Source: Flammula alnicola
Taxonomy: Eukaryota; Basidiomycota; Agaricomycetes; Agaricales; Strophariaceae
DNA length: 25,688 bases
NCBI GenBank assembly: GCA_015499995.1
Contig: JADNRV010000542.1
Coordinates: forward strand, 1 to 25,688
Reading direction: 5' to 3'
This document shows, piece by piece, positions 1 through 9,269 of this stretch. The notes under the pieces are model-generated. The model did no database searches and was not told the origin of the DNA. It worked only from the letters and a program-made list of their open reading frames with translations. The first letter of the stretch is position 1. The number at the start of each line of letters is the position of its first letter. The position numbers were made by a program, and so were the translations under genes.

Positions 1-67
1 CCATAAGTTAAGTTAAGTTAATTTTGTATGGTATAAGTTAGCAAAATAAGTTACTTTGTTAACCACC
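1..67. repeat. Left 67-bp inverted repeat (AAGTTAA-rich)
   Basis: The first 67 bases are the exact reverse complement of 18389-18455. The outer part is made of AAGTTAAGTTAAGTTAA units and the inner boundary is ...GTTAACCACC, after which the two flanks diverge. The copy may continue left of the window, since the window begins inside the repeat. It lies about 100 bp upstream of the start codon of the first NACHT gene. It could be a terminal inverted repeat of a large element, or one of two independent copies of a small element in opposite orientation. Confidence 0.9.
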
Positions 68-170
68 CATCCCGAACAGCCTCGCGTGCGAATGTTGTCC
101 TTCTCTATTGTACTTATGTCTATTTCCACCACATACTTTGTAGCTCTTCCTATGCCAACACGATAGCTCA

Positions 171-2201
171 ATGGACGTCACTTCTCTGAAGCACAGTCCC
201 ATGTTTTCTTCGACATCCAATGCCGTTTTCACTGGCGGAACGTATACTCAGCACAACAATCGGCAGACCGTACATGTCAACGGTTCTACAGGTATGCCGT
301 GATTTGAAGTCTCAAACATGCATACTGAATATTGGAGGGTACAGTGGGCGGGTTTGAGCTCCTTTTGAAAGAGGTAGCGACGGCAGCCTTCCACAACTCA
401 GCACAGCGACTTGACCCTCCGAAATGCCATCCAGAAACGCGCCTAGTTGTCCTGAAGAAGATTATGGAGTGGATTCAGACCAGCGAGGATCGCGACAGGT
501 GGATTATGTGGCTACACGGTGCCGCAGGAGCAGGAAAGTCGGCGATCGCTCAATCCATCGCTGAGCTTTGCGAGAAATCGAAGGTCGCAATAGCCAGCTT
601 TTTTTTCTTTCGCACAGATCCCTCACGCAATTCTGCACAAGCTCTCGTTGCTACACTCGCTTATCAGCTGATTCGGACTGATCCAGCTGCTCGGGACATC
701 ATTTCGCTAGCTATCGAGCGCGACCCCCTCTTGTTTCGCCAGTCTTTCAAATCACAGCTCGAAACCCTCATCATCGAGCCTCTCCGCCAGCTCACCCGCC
801 CCTCTGTTGATTCCTCTAGTGAACTGTCTCCATTCCTTGTCATAATCGACGGCCTTGACGAGTGCGACGGCCGCGATGTCCAAACCAACATCATTTACAC
901 TATTTCAGATGCGCTACGGGATGCAGGCCTGCCCCTGCTATTTCTCATCACCAGTCGTCCGGAGCAACACCTCGCGATGGCGTTCAATTCAAGGAGGATA
1001 ACCGACCTGCTTATACGACTACCTTTGGATGACACGTATCTGCCTGACGACGATATTCGCCTCTTCCTTATCGACAAATTCACCGAAATCACGAACAGCC
1101 ATCCGTTCAAGCATCTTATTGATCCGTCGTGGCCCCCGAAGATATTGTCGAAAACATCATCGAAAAATCCTCTGGTCAATTCATATACGCGTCAGTCGTC
1201 ATAAATTTTGTCTCCTCAGCACGCCATCACCCTACACAGCGCCTGGAGGTCGTCCAGGGTATACGCCCTCCTCGCCTCGATATCCTTTTGCCCAGCTTGA
1301 TGCGCTATATATGCATATCTTCTCTTGTGTGGAAGATATCGACTTTACACTGCTAGTTCTCAGTTACGCGATTCTCGGGGACACCGACAGGATACTTGGC
1401 ATCGAGCACTTTCTATCTTTGGCCGAGGGCGATGTAGAGACCGCTTTAGCTGACTTGACATCGATTATGGTCATAAACTACAACAACATTAGATTTCTCC
1501 ATGCCTCTCTCCCGACTTTCTATGTGATCCTGCTCGATCTCAAAAGTATTACCTCGATCCTCCAAGCAGGCATGCTGATTTCGCTCACCTCTGGTTCGAA
1601 CATTTAAAAGCTGGCCGCTTCACCAATAACTTATGTATGACTCAAACATATGTTGTGTTCCTTGTCGCTTACTAACTCAAGGTCCATGTCTCTCGCTAAA
1701 TCGCTATAGCGCCCGCGACGAATCTATCGTATCATATTTCCCAGCACCTGGAAGCTGCTACTCCCACCGACGAAGTTCACCAAGATATCTTGGAGTTTGT
1801 GCCGTCTCATCCTGGATATTTTTTCGGTGATGAGTTGATGGCTAGGGTCGTCCAAAATATGTCAATATTTCTCTCTGCCATCAAAACGCTGGTAAGATCT
1901 ATTGATTACAATAAAGCTATGTTTACTTAGCGCAGTTTAACAGGATTTCCGGGACGAACATAGAGCGTACAATCATCAGCTCGAACTAATCACTCGTCTG
2001 GCCAAAAACCAGCACCCGAATGACTACCACTTGTTGGGTAAACATCACGACATTTCTCAAATCTTGATCAGATTTGAACAGGAGCACGAGTCCGGAGCAG
2101 AAGAATTCACAGCAAAAGAGGGCTACTCGAAGGCGAATTTGAGGAAGCGGCCATTTTTTAAATGGCCAAAGGGACTAAAGACGTACTTAGCTGGGCAATA
2201 A
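171..2201 (+). pseudogene. NACHT-domain STAND NTPase (NLR-like), copy 1, three frameshifts
   Basis: A fungal NLR-like NACHT NTPase, a family tied to non-self recognition and incompatibility. The exon model is 171-291, 345-1634, 1710-1891 and 1944-2201, with GT-AG introns at the same places and phases as in the copy at 6544-4536. Exon 1 carries the motif FTGGTYTQHN. Exon 2 carries Walker A GAAGAGKSAIAQS (about 518-556), Walker B LVIIDGLDECDG (about 835-870) and LITSRPEQH. The ancestral frame shifts by -1 three times, near 1125-1135 (C tract), 1262-1290 and 1505-1520. The net change is -3, so exons 3 and 4 return to the original register, but translation would stop at 1204. The Met at 332 is intronic and not the start; it lies before the acceptor at 343-344. 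No ANK, WD or TPR repeats follow. Most likely a pseudogene; base errors in the assembly are the alternative. Confidence 0.85.
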
Positions 2202-2784
2202 CTTAAGCGTAAGTAGACAAACGAAACTGTCTTGTCTCGCTGAGGGTGGTTCCAGGGCGGAGTGCGAGAATGGCGAGAGAGTCGACGGTGCAATTCTGCC
2301 AAGTCGCAGCCAATCAACAGATAATGACGTCGAGCATCGATCAGCTTTGCTCACGTACCAGGCTTCCGAGTTGAGCTCGAGGTTCTACGACTTCAAGACA
2401 TATTCTGTACGTCTGGAAGGGAAATCCTGCGGAAGGGGTTTGGAATTCACCTGCACGACTGATCTACGCATAACGAAGACCTGGGATTTGAGTTCATGGC
2501 ACTTTGTGGCAACTTTGCGGGCTCACGAAATGTGCCAAGCTCCGAGGTGAGTTACTTGTCGAATAAGAAACGATACTGAAGTCTGAGGGTTGTGAGGGTG
2601 TTTCTCGCTTCCTCATACCACTATTTTAATAACTAACTAAATTTAAAGTAGCGCAGTGACGGGGATGACCCTCGAAGCTTGAAGCCTTATCATCCGTGAA
2701 ATATAACAAGAAAACCTACTGACCATAGAGCCAACCTACGAAAGTTATATTATTACGAGGACCAAAAAATTAAATCATTGGATT
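2202..2784. other. Gap between the converging NACHT copies 1 and 2
   Basis: About 580 bp between the stop codons of two convergent NACHT paralogues. The only open frames are short (under 70 codons) and resemble nothing I recognise. No repeat structure was seen. Confidence 0.5.
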
Positions 2785-3824
2785 TCAGAACTGAGGCGGT
2801 TTTTCAGCAACCTGCGCGAGCCAGTTGTTGGAATCCGGCCCCGATCTGCTGGCTTGCTCGAACTTGAGTTTGACGAGGATTTGAGAAATGTCGTGGTCGT
2901 TACCCAACAAGTGGTAGTCATCTGGGGCCATGACCTTCGCCATCCGGGTGATAAGTTCAAGCTGATGATTGTATGCATGAGAGTTATCCTGAAAATCCTA
3001 ATAAAACTGTGTTAGATGTTTAACGAAGCTTCGTTATCAATGGATCTTACCAGGGATTTAATAGAAGAGAGAAATTTTGCCATATTTACAACCATCATCC
3101 ACAGACTCCAACTGAAAAAGTGTTGAGAGCTAGGTGAAAACTCCAAGATGTCTTGGTGGAGCTCGTTGGTGGGAGTGGCGCCTTCCAAGTGCTTGACGAT
3201 TAGTTGGTACGGAGGACCACTGAGTGTGTACCCTGTAATGCCGGCAACAGGTATGGACCTAGTATTAGTAAACTGAATAGAAGGAAACATATAATTGACC
3301 CGTACCAACGCGATCCACCAGGTGCAAATAGCGATCACCTTTTGCATGTTGAAACCACCGGTGAGCGAAATCAGCATGCCGAAGTGGAGCATTGATATAA
3401 TACTTTTGAGATCGAGTAGGATCGAGGAGAAAATCGGGCAGCGAGGCATGGAGAAATACGACGGATTCCGAATCGCTGATCAATGCATAAAGGTCCACTA
3501 CGCTCTGTATACAGCAATGTCCTTCGAATTGGAGTCGGCGCGACATTCTCCATTATTGAGTGATGCCAGCCGCAAGACCATTGCCTCCTTCTAAGCACCC
3601 TGCGCCAGCATGCCCTGGCGCTTACTCCAGTCAGCACCCATAATCTCAGCGCTTGGCGCACCGTCTCTCGTGATTCCAGCCTCCAGGCATAGCCTGCACA
3701 GTGGTACCGGTATATCACGCGCTCCGAGTCCATTTTATCGTGCAGTACATCACTGATGAGGTATCCATATTGCGATTTCAGGAGAAAAAAACATCCAGTT
3801 ATGAGTGGAGGAAACAGCATCCAT
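2785..3824 (-). pseudogene. NACHT paralogue, copy 2, with its NACHT core deleted
   Basis: The two ends of a NACHT gene with the middle missing. The start survives at 3824: MDAVSSTHNWMFFS aligns with the N-terminus MDTTSPTHNPMFSS of the copy at 6544. Homology breaks at about 3787 and resumes near 3520 with FLHASLPDFLLDPTRSQKYY, so Walker A, Walker B and most of the helical region are gone. A repeat at 3529-3787 fills the gap. Downstream exons keep the family structure: exon 2 remnant ending at 3306, exon 3 3232-3051 (182 nt, as in copy 1), exon 4 2997-2785 starting DFQDNSHAYNHQLELITRM. Intron phases match the other copies. The intact start codon now reads into the repeat and stops within about 25 codons. 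It cannot make a NACHT ATPase. Confidence 0.82.
3529..3787 (-). repeat. ~260-bp dispersed repeat, copy A, inside NACHT copy 2
   Basis: Read on the minus strand, this segment from TTTCTCCTGAAA to GACTCCAAT matches 10728-10980 on the plus strand at roughly 80% by eye. Shared blocks include GGATACCTCATCA, CTCGGAGCGCGTGATATACC, CAAGCGCTGA, and GATGGAGAATGTCGCG against AATGGAGAATGTCGCG. It contains a small hairpin, GCGCCAG-ggcatg-CTGGCGC. It sits exactly where copy 2 of the NACHT gene lost its core. The family is unknown to me; a SINE-like or other non-autonomous element is possible. No target-site duplication was seen. Confidence 0.75.
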
Positions 3825-3946
3825 CGCACCATCATGTTAGCGTAAGAATGGCCGCAAAGGAACGTGGTGGACAGAAAGATCAACCAGCGAGGTTGTTCGT
3901 GTCGAGGCGACGAGGCTGTCACAGATGTCCCACCCACTTCGACGTT

Positions 3947-3966
3947 GATTATCTTATCCAGGCGAG
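3947..3966 (-). promoter_or_regulatory. Conserved GATA-type promoter motif, NACHT copy 2
   Basis: On the minus strand the sequence TCGCCTGGATAAGATAA lies about 125 bp upstream of the NACHT copy 2 start codon. The same block, TCGCCTAGATAAGATAA, lies about 132 bp upstream of copy 3. It contains overlapping GATAA sites, the recognition core of GATA factors (nitrogen or light regulators in fungi). Conservation could also simply reflect recent duplication. Confidence 0.45.
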
Positions 3967-4024
3967 TAAACACGATGTTGAAAACCGAATCAATTGTAAG
4001 AGGTAAGAGACAAAAGTAAAAACC

Positions 4025-4535
4025 AAACCGCAAGAACTCGAGAACTTGGAACGGATCTTCGGCCCAACGCAACCGTCAATTGCTATATTGTGATGTACAC
4101 AGGTGCTGGGACACCGTACCACCAACCGTCTCGAACGTGCGATCTTCAATTCTCCACTGTACCGTTATGCACCTCCGTCATTCTCGGCACATACATGGCG
4201 TATTAAAATGACTGCGGCCTACACGTATCGCGGGCCAAGGCGTGAGCACAATCAAGGTCACCCCGCTACCACCAGGCCTTGGACATCCCATTCGCTACCT
4301 CTAGCTCGGAGTCGAAGTGCATTTAAAACTACTTGGTCATAAATAGTAAATGATTCATAATTCACCTGTATCGTTCTCTCGTTTGTGCCTTGCCCGTTCA
4401 CTGCAACAGCGCACCCGATCCACACAGAGATCGGTCTGGATAACGACACCAGCTCTTAGTGTATGAAGATACCCAATGTCAAAACCGCCCCATGTCAATC
4501 GAATTCAGAATCGAGGTGTTGTTTCTGTCATCCAG
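4025..4535. other. Gap between NACHT copies 2 and 3
   Basis: Beyond about 4025 the promoter homology between copies 2 and 3 ends. The rest, up to the stop of copy 3, has only short unsupported open frames and no recognisable motif. Confidence 0.5.
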
Positions 4536-6544
4536 CTACCTATTGAATACCTTTTTCAACAATCTGCGTAACGGCCACTTCTTGAATACGCCTTCTTCCT
4601 CGAGTTTGATGAGGATTTTAGAAATGTCGTGATCCCTACCCAATTCGCGGTAGCTATCCGGATACTTCTTTTTGGCCATCCGAGTCATTATTTCAAGTTG
4701 ATAGTTGTACGCTCCGTGTTCGTCCCCGAAATCCTGTTAAATTTCTCAGATAAAACAAAGTTGGGCTTTAATTAGTGGACCTTACCAGGGCTTTGATGGA
4801 AGAGAGAAACTTTGACATCTTCGGAGCCGTTACAGGGCTAAAAGCCGTCTCACTCCCAGTGGCAATAAAATATTCAGGACGAGGAGCAAACTCCAAGATA
4901 TCTTGGTGAAGTTCGTTGGTTGGAGCAGCAGCGTCTAGATGTCGCACAATTCGATCTGATGGAGCACTGAGCATCATGATAGGGGGTGCTATAGCGATTC
5001 GGCGACAGGCATGGACATTGAATCAGTAAAGGGATAGACGGAAATATGTGCATGGTTGAGACATACCAGTATAGTAAAAAATTGACATCAAACGATGAGC
5101 CTTTGAATGTTGAAACCAGCGGTGAGCAAAATCGGCGTGCGCGTTTGGAGGATCAATATAATACTTCTGGGATCGAGCAGGATCGAGTAGAAAATCTGGT
5201 AGGGAGGCGTGAAGGAATTTGATGGTGTTGTATTCGAGGGCCACCACCGATGGCAGGTCGGCTAAAGCAATCTCTACATCTTCCTCGGCCAAAGCGAGAA
5301 ATATCTCGATGTACGAACGCCGGGTGGCGCGCCCAAGCAATGCAAAGCTGAGAATCAGCATTGCAAGTTTAATATCCTCCACACATGAGAAGATATGCAT
5401 ATATAGTGCATCGAGCTGCGCGAAGGGAGTTTCGAGGATGCCAACGAGGCGTATACCCTGGATGACCTCTAGACGTTGTACCGGGTGGTGACGAGACGAC
5501 GAAACAAAATTCAGCGCAACTGATGCATATATAAACTGGCCGGAGGATTTTTCGACGAGGTTTTCAAGGACGTCCGCGGCGGGCCAAGAGGGGTCAATGA
5601 GATGCCTGAATGGATGGCTGATCTTTATTTCGGTGAATTTGTCATTGAAGAAGAGCCGTATGTCTTTGTCGGGAAAATATGTATCGTCCAAAGGCAATCG
5701 TGTAAGTAGGTCGGCCACCTTCCTTGAACTGAACGTCATCGTGAGGTGCTGCTCCGGGCGACTGGTGATGAGAAATAGAATCGGGAGATCTTTATCGCGA
5801 AGAGCATCAGAAATGGTGTAAATTATATTGGTTTGCACATCGCGGCCGTCGCACTCATCCATACCGTCAATTATGATTAGCAATGGAAATGTGACGTTGG
5901 TTGAAAGATCGGAGATGCGCTTGAGCTGGCGAAGAGGTTCGATGATGAGGTATTCAAGCTGTGACTTGAATGACTGTTGGAACACCAGGGGATCCTTCTC
6001 GATAGCTTGTGTGACAATTTTCCGAGCAGCGGAACTCGTCCTACAAAGCTGATAGGCGAGCGTAGCGACAACGGGGTGTGCAGAATTGCGGGTAGGATCT
6101 GTGCGAAAGAAAAAAAGCTCGCAATAGCGAGCTTTGAACTGACGCAAAGCTCAGTGATAGATTGGGCAATCGCAGACTTTCCTGCACCTGCTGCACCGTG
6201 TAACCACATTATCCATGCGTCGCGGTCGTTGCTATTCTGAATCCAGTTCATGATCTTCTGTAAGACCGCAATCCTCGTATTTGGGTGACATTTCGGAGTG
6301 TTGGCGCGGTGTTCAGGGTTGTAGAAGGCAGCTGATGCCATTACATCTAGGAGGCGCTCAAACCCTCCTAGTTCTCATCGTCTTATTCGAGTTTACCCTT
6401 CGAAAAACGTGATTGGACCGCACCTTCGGCACTGTCAACTTTCGCACTACTGGGCCCGTTGTGCTGAATAAACGTTCCGCCAGTAAATACGGCGTTGGAG
6501 GTAGAAGAAAACATCGGGTTATGGGTCGGAGAAGTAGTATCCAT
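4536..6544 (-). CDS. NACHT-domain STAND NTPase (NLR-like), copy 3, near-intact
   Basis: The best-preserved of three paralogues. Exons on the minus strand: 6544-6424 (121 nt, the same length as in copy 1), 6367-5067, 4988-4786 and 4733-4536. Adding one base to exon 2 gives about 607 residues. N-terminus: MDTTSPTHNPMFSS, then FTGGTFIQHN. Walker A GAAGAGKSAIAQS lies near residues 98-110 (about 6174-6198), Walker B LLIIIDGMDECDG about 90 residues later, then LITSRPEQH and a winged-helix/helical region ending FLHASLPDFLLD. There is no C-terminal repeat domain. One defect: the frame breaks in the tract at 6110-6116, which has seven bases where copy 1 has eight. Exon 1 uses the donor at 6423 because the next GT (6396) would leave a 29-nt intron. 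Family role: NTP-driven oligomerising switch in non-self recognition. The trigger is unknown. Confidence 0.85.
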
Positions 6545-6672
6545 CGCGCGCGTTATCGTGTTGGCGCAGCAATAGCTGCGAAGGGTGTGGGGGAAGACGA
6601 AGCTTTCACACGCATGGCTGTTCGTATTGACGACTTGAGGCTGTGATAGATTTCACATGCAAAACCCAGTGT

Positions 6673-6693
6673 CGCTTATCTTATCTAGGCGAG
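6673..6693 (-). promoter_or_regulatory. Conserved GATA-type promoter motif, NACHT copy 3
   Basis: On the minus strand TCGCCTAGATAAGATAAG lies about 132 bp before the start codon at 6544. It sits inside a roughly 200-bp upstream region homologous to that of NACHT copy 2, which keeps the same overlapping GATAA pair at nearly the same distance. Confidence 0.45.
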
Positions 6694-6759
6694 TGAAGAT
6701 GAAGTTTGAGAGCTGAATTGTTTTTATGAGACAAAGGGGGAAAAAGCCACGTCGTGTAG

Positions 6760-7560
6760 TCGAACAGAAGGACTACCTATGAGACTAAAAATCCAGCGAG
6801 ATAAGGTCATTGGACACCTTCGTTGAATGGGCCAGCATTGTCTGGGTTGAAACGTTGACGGGCAATGCTATGTCTACAACCTCGGGCCGTACCAGGCACA
6901 GGAACACAGCCCCATCGAAAGCTGAAATTGAGTAACATGTTGCCCGCCTGCGAAGCATGCGTCCAAGGAGCCCACCAGCAAATTTGAGGAGGAGCTGGCG
7001 GACGGAGCTGTAATAGTTCAACTGGGCGTTGTTGCGATACGTTTCCAGGACGTATTATAACAAACATAGTATTTGGTTCAACACGTGGTGTACAGTCGAG
7101 GCGAATAATACACACAAGGCCACAGACTTATGAAAAAGAGGGGTTGAGCAGTAACTAGTAAGTGTTCATGGAAATGCCCGCAACATGTTGGAGGTCTATG
7201 CTTGAGATGTGCGCGCTAGAAATAAAATGACAACCACTGTGAACCACAAGTGTCAAGCGCTGAATGAAATAGCTCAATCGGGCCTCGCGTGAATCTAGCT
7301 GTTAATAAGAAGAGTGGAATGGTAAGTAGACTTTGTGCCAGGGGTTGGGCATGTCCTGATATTATAAGGGAAAACCAGTATCTTACGCCGAAAGGCAACA
7401 TACTACTACATTATCATGCGATGGTAACGTTTGATTTACAAGTCAAAGGATGGTGAACGTGGGAGATTCCAAGTTGATCCGGGCCCCGGCCATTACGGCA
7501 AAGCTTCGGGGCAAGAAATCACGTGACCTTTTAACAGAGCCGGGGAAAAAGTTCGTTCAT
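6760..7560. other. Intergenic stretch without a supported gene
   Basis: About 800 bp upstream of the NACHT copy 3 promoter. Open frames on the minus strand reach about 100 codons (7115-6807), but I see no family motif, splice-consistent structure or signal peptide. Nothing is called here. Confidence 0.4.
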
Positions 7561-7564
7561 CGAT

Positions 7565-8480
7565 AACCAGTATAAATATCGTCTGAAGATTACATGACCC
7601 TATCTCACACCACTAATAACTCATCTCCTCAATCCCTATCCTTTGTTTCTGTACCGCTGCGCATGACGACCCGCCATGCCTCGTGGCGATGGAGCTGGAT
7701 GTGAGTGAAGCCGACGACGCTGCTGTACGACTTCCAGCCAACTAATGCCTATTAATCCAGGTTTGGCGTCCACTGTAGTCAGGTCAGCTTAAACAAGCCT
7801 ATTCTGCGAACTGCTACTCACCCTCTACCGTCGCAGGATTGGAAAGTAGGTGCCTCGCCAGCAGCGGTATTCAGCATTTGCGGACATCCACTGTCCCAGA
7901 TGTCTTGATACGGAAGTTTTGCTGAAGGACCTGGGCCTTTGTATCGTGATGCACGAACCCGGCTCGATGGTACGATGGAGAATCCCCGTGGCACGGAAGA
8001 CGAGGGTGAAGGTGCGATTGTGGCTCGGGATGTGGACCTTGCTCTGAGTGACGTTGGCCAGGGAGAGAAGGCAGGGCGCGGTGGTGGCCCCCTGCCGCGA
8101 TGTCGCGATGAAGAAGTCGGTATCGGTGTCGATGCCACGGTGGATAAGCCTAGCGGGATCGACGTCGAGGAAGATGGCCACGTGGCGTGGAACGTGGATG
8201 CCGCTGCGCCCGACATTGGCGAGGGAATGAACGCGCGCCTTGCTCGCTTCGCCGGCTGGCATTCATTCTGACCGTCCCCTAAAGGTGAGTCCTCCCTTTC
8301 GCATTTCCTCTCATTCCTCTTTGCATTCCCTTCCATGGGTACCGTCGCAGGTGGCACGACGACGGCTACCTACGAGGTCAGAGCCCTATTTATCCTATTG
8401 TCAGTTCTATCTGTTCAAGAAGGGATTGCAGTGACATACCTTTGGCTCGACGTTGTTAGTGTCTTTTTTGGCTCTACAAC
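7565..8480 (+). other. Gene-like region with promoter and splice sites; product unresolved
   Basis: A TATAAATA box at about 7571-7578 and a pyrimidine-rich leader precede ATGs at 7663 and 7676. Clear splice-like sites follow: GTGAGT at 7701 with an acceptor at 7760, a 22-nt piece 7761-7782, GTCAGC at 7783 with CAG at 7836, and GTGAGT at 8285 with CAG at 8350. From 7663, exons 7663-7700, 7761-7782 and 7837-7908 give a 43-codon frame ending at a TGA. The same frame then stays open from 7909 to 8271, with acidic, loosely repeated segments (DVDLALSDVGQGEK and NVDAAAPDIGEGMN). The minus strand is also open across 8357-7818, as expected in GC-rich DNA. It may be a real short gene, a broken gene or a leader. 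No family is recognised. Confidence 0.3.
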
Positions 8481-9181
8481 TATGTTGGAGCGGTCGAATC
8501 GACCAGCTTCGATGGGCTGGTCAAATCGTTTTTGTTTTCGGGCAATCCCTTCTTTGCGTAGAGGATTGCAAGGCATGTGGTTCGTGGAGCCGGCAGGAGA
8601 AGGGAGTAATAACCCTCCTCTGCCGTGGTTATCACGTTCGGGCGGCATCGCATTCGCGATCGTTCGATCAGCACCCCCTGATGTTGGATAGTCGGCAATA
8701 GACGGCAAGAAGCCCAAACCACCTGTATGGGGTCATAGAATCAGTGTCGCACACCGTGGTAATAATTAGAGAGCAAATCTACCTCTGACCACTGCCTCAA
8801 CGTGGGCCATAAAGGCCTCTAGCCGCTTTCGCTCATCTGGCGGTGTACTCCTGTATGTCTGTCGCAACTCAGCGAGCCCTTTCGTGAGCTCCAGAATGCT
8901 TTTGGCATCTGCAGGATAGGTAAGTGGTCGTGTTTTCTGTATAATAAGAATGAAAGCCTCATACAGCGAAGTTGCAGCTCAGCTAAAATCACATCGTCAT
9001 CCGCTGTAAGATCAATACCACCGTCGTCGAATGTCGACTCATCGTCGCTGTCGCTTTGATCAGCGGTCAGGCCATCAATTGGATTAGGCCATGCCGCCAA
9101 CTCGTTGGAGTAGTTGACAAGCTCAATGCCCATGTTGGTGTAGTCACCGAAGTATTCAAAAGGTGCTTGGTAAGAGACCAT
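8415..9181 (-). CDS. Hypothetical protein, 216 residues, three exons
   Basis: Exons 9181-8965, 8908-8783 and 8722-8415 join in phase (217+126+308 nt, 651 in all) through GT-AG introns of 56 and 60 nt, giving 216 residues. A TATA-like TATTATAAGG lies about 80-90 bp upstream of the start, which supports the ATG at 9181. Residues about 41-65 are strongly acidic (DSDDESTFDDGG, LTADDD). Residues about 66-113 form a likely amphipathic helix (ILAELQLRYAKSILELTKG... then DERKRLEAFMAHVEAVV). The C-terminal third is basic and low in hydrophobics (RKEGIARKQKRFD). There is no signal peptide or membrane segment. The acidic-helix-basic layout would suit a nuclear or complex-binding protein, but that is a guess. 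I do not recognise a family. Confidence 0.6.
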
Positions 9182-9269
9182 CGGGGAGGATTTGGGAGGA
9201 AGGGGAGTTTCTAGGACTTGTTCGGGTGCAAGGAACGGGAAAGCGAATCTGGGGTAGGTGCCTTATAAT

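Noticed and set aside
332..1204. Met at 332 as the start of NACHT copy 1
   Set aside because: It lies in the first intron. The acceptor at 343-344 joins an upstream exon (171-291) in the same phase as in copy 3, and that exon carries a conserved motif.
3371..4072. 233-codon minus-strand open frame
   Set aside because: It runs through the NACHT copy 2 promoter, its true start in another frame and the 260-bp repeat. It is a composite with no family content.
5219..6052. Plus-strand frames opposite NACHT copy 3
   Set aside because: They are antisense shadows of the NACHT exon. The minus strand carries both Walker motifs.
6368..6396. 29-nt intron in NACHT copy 3
   Set aside because: Too short for splicing. 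The donor at 6423 gives a 56-nt intron, the same phase and an exon length equal to copy 1.
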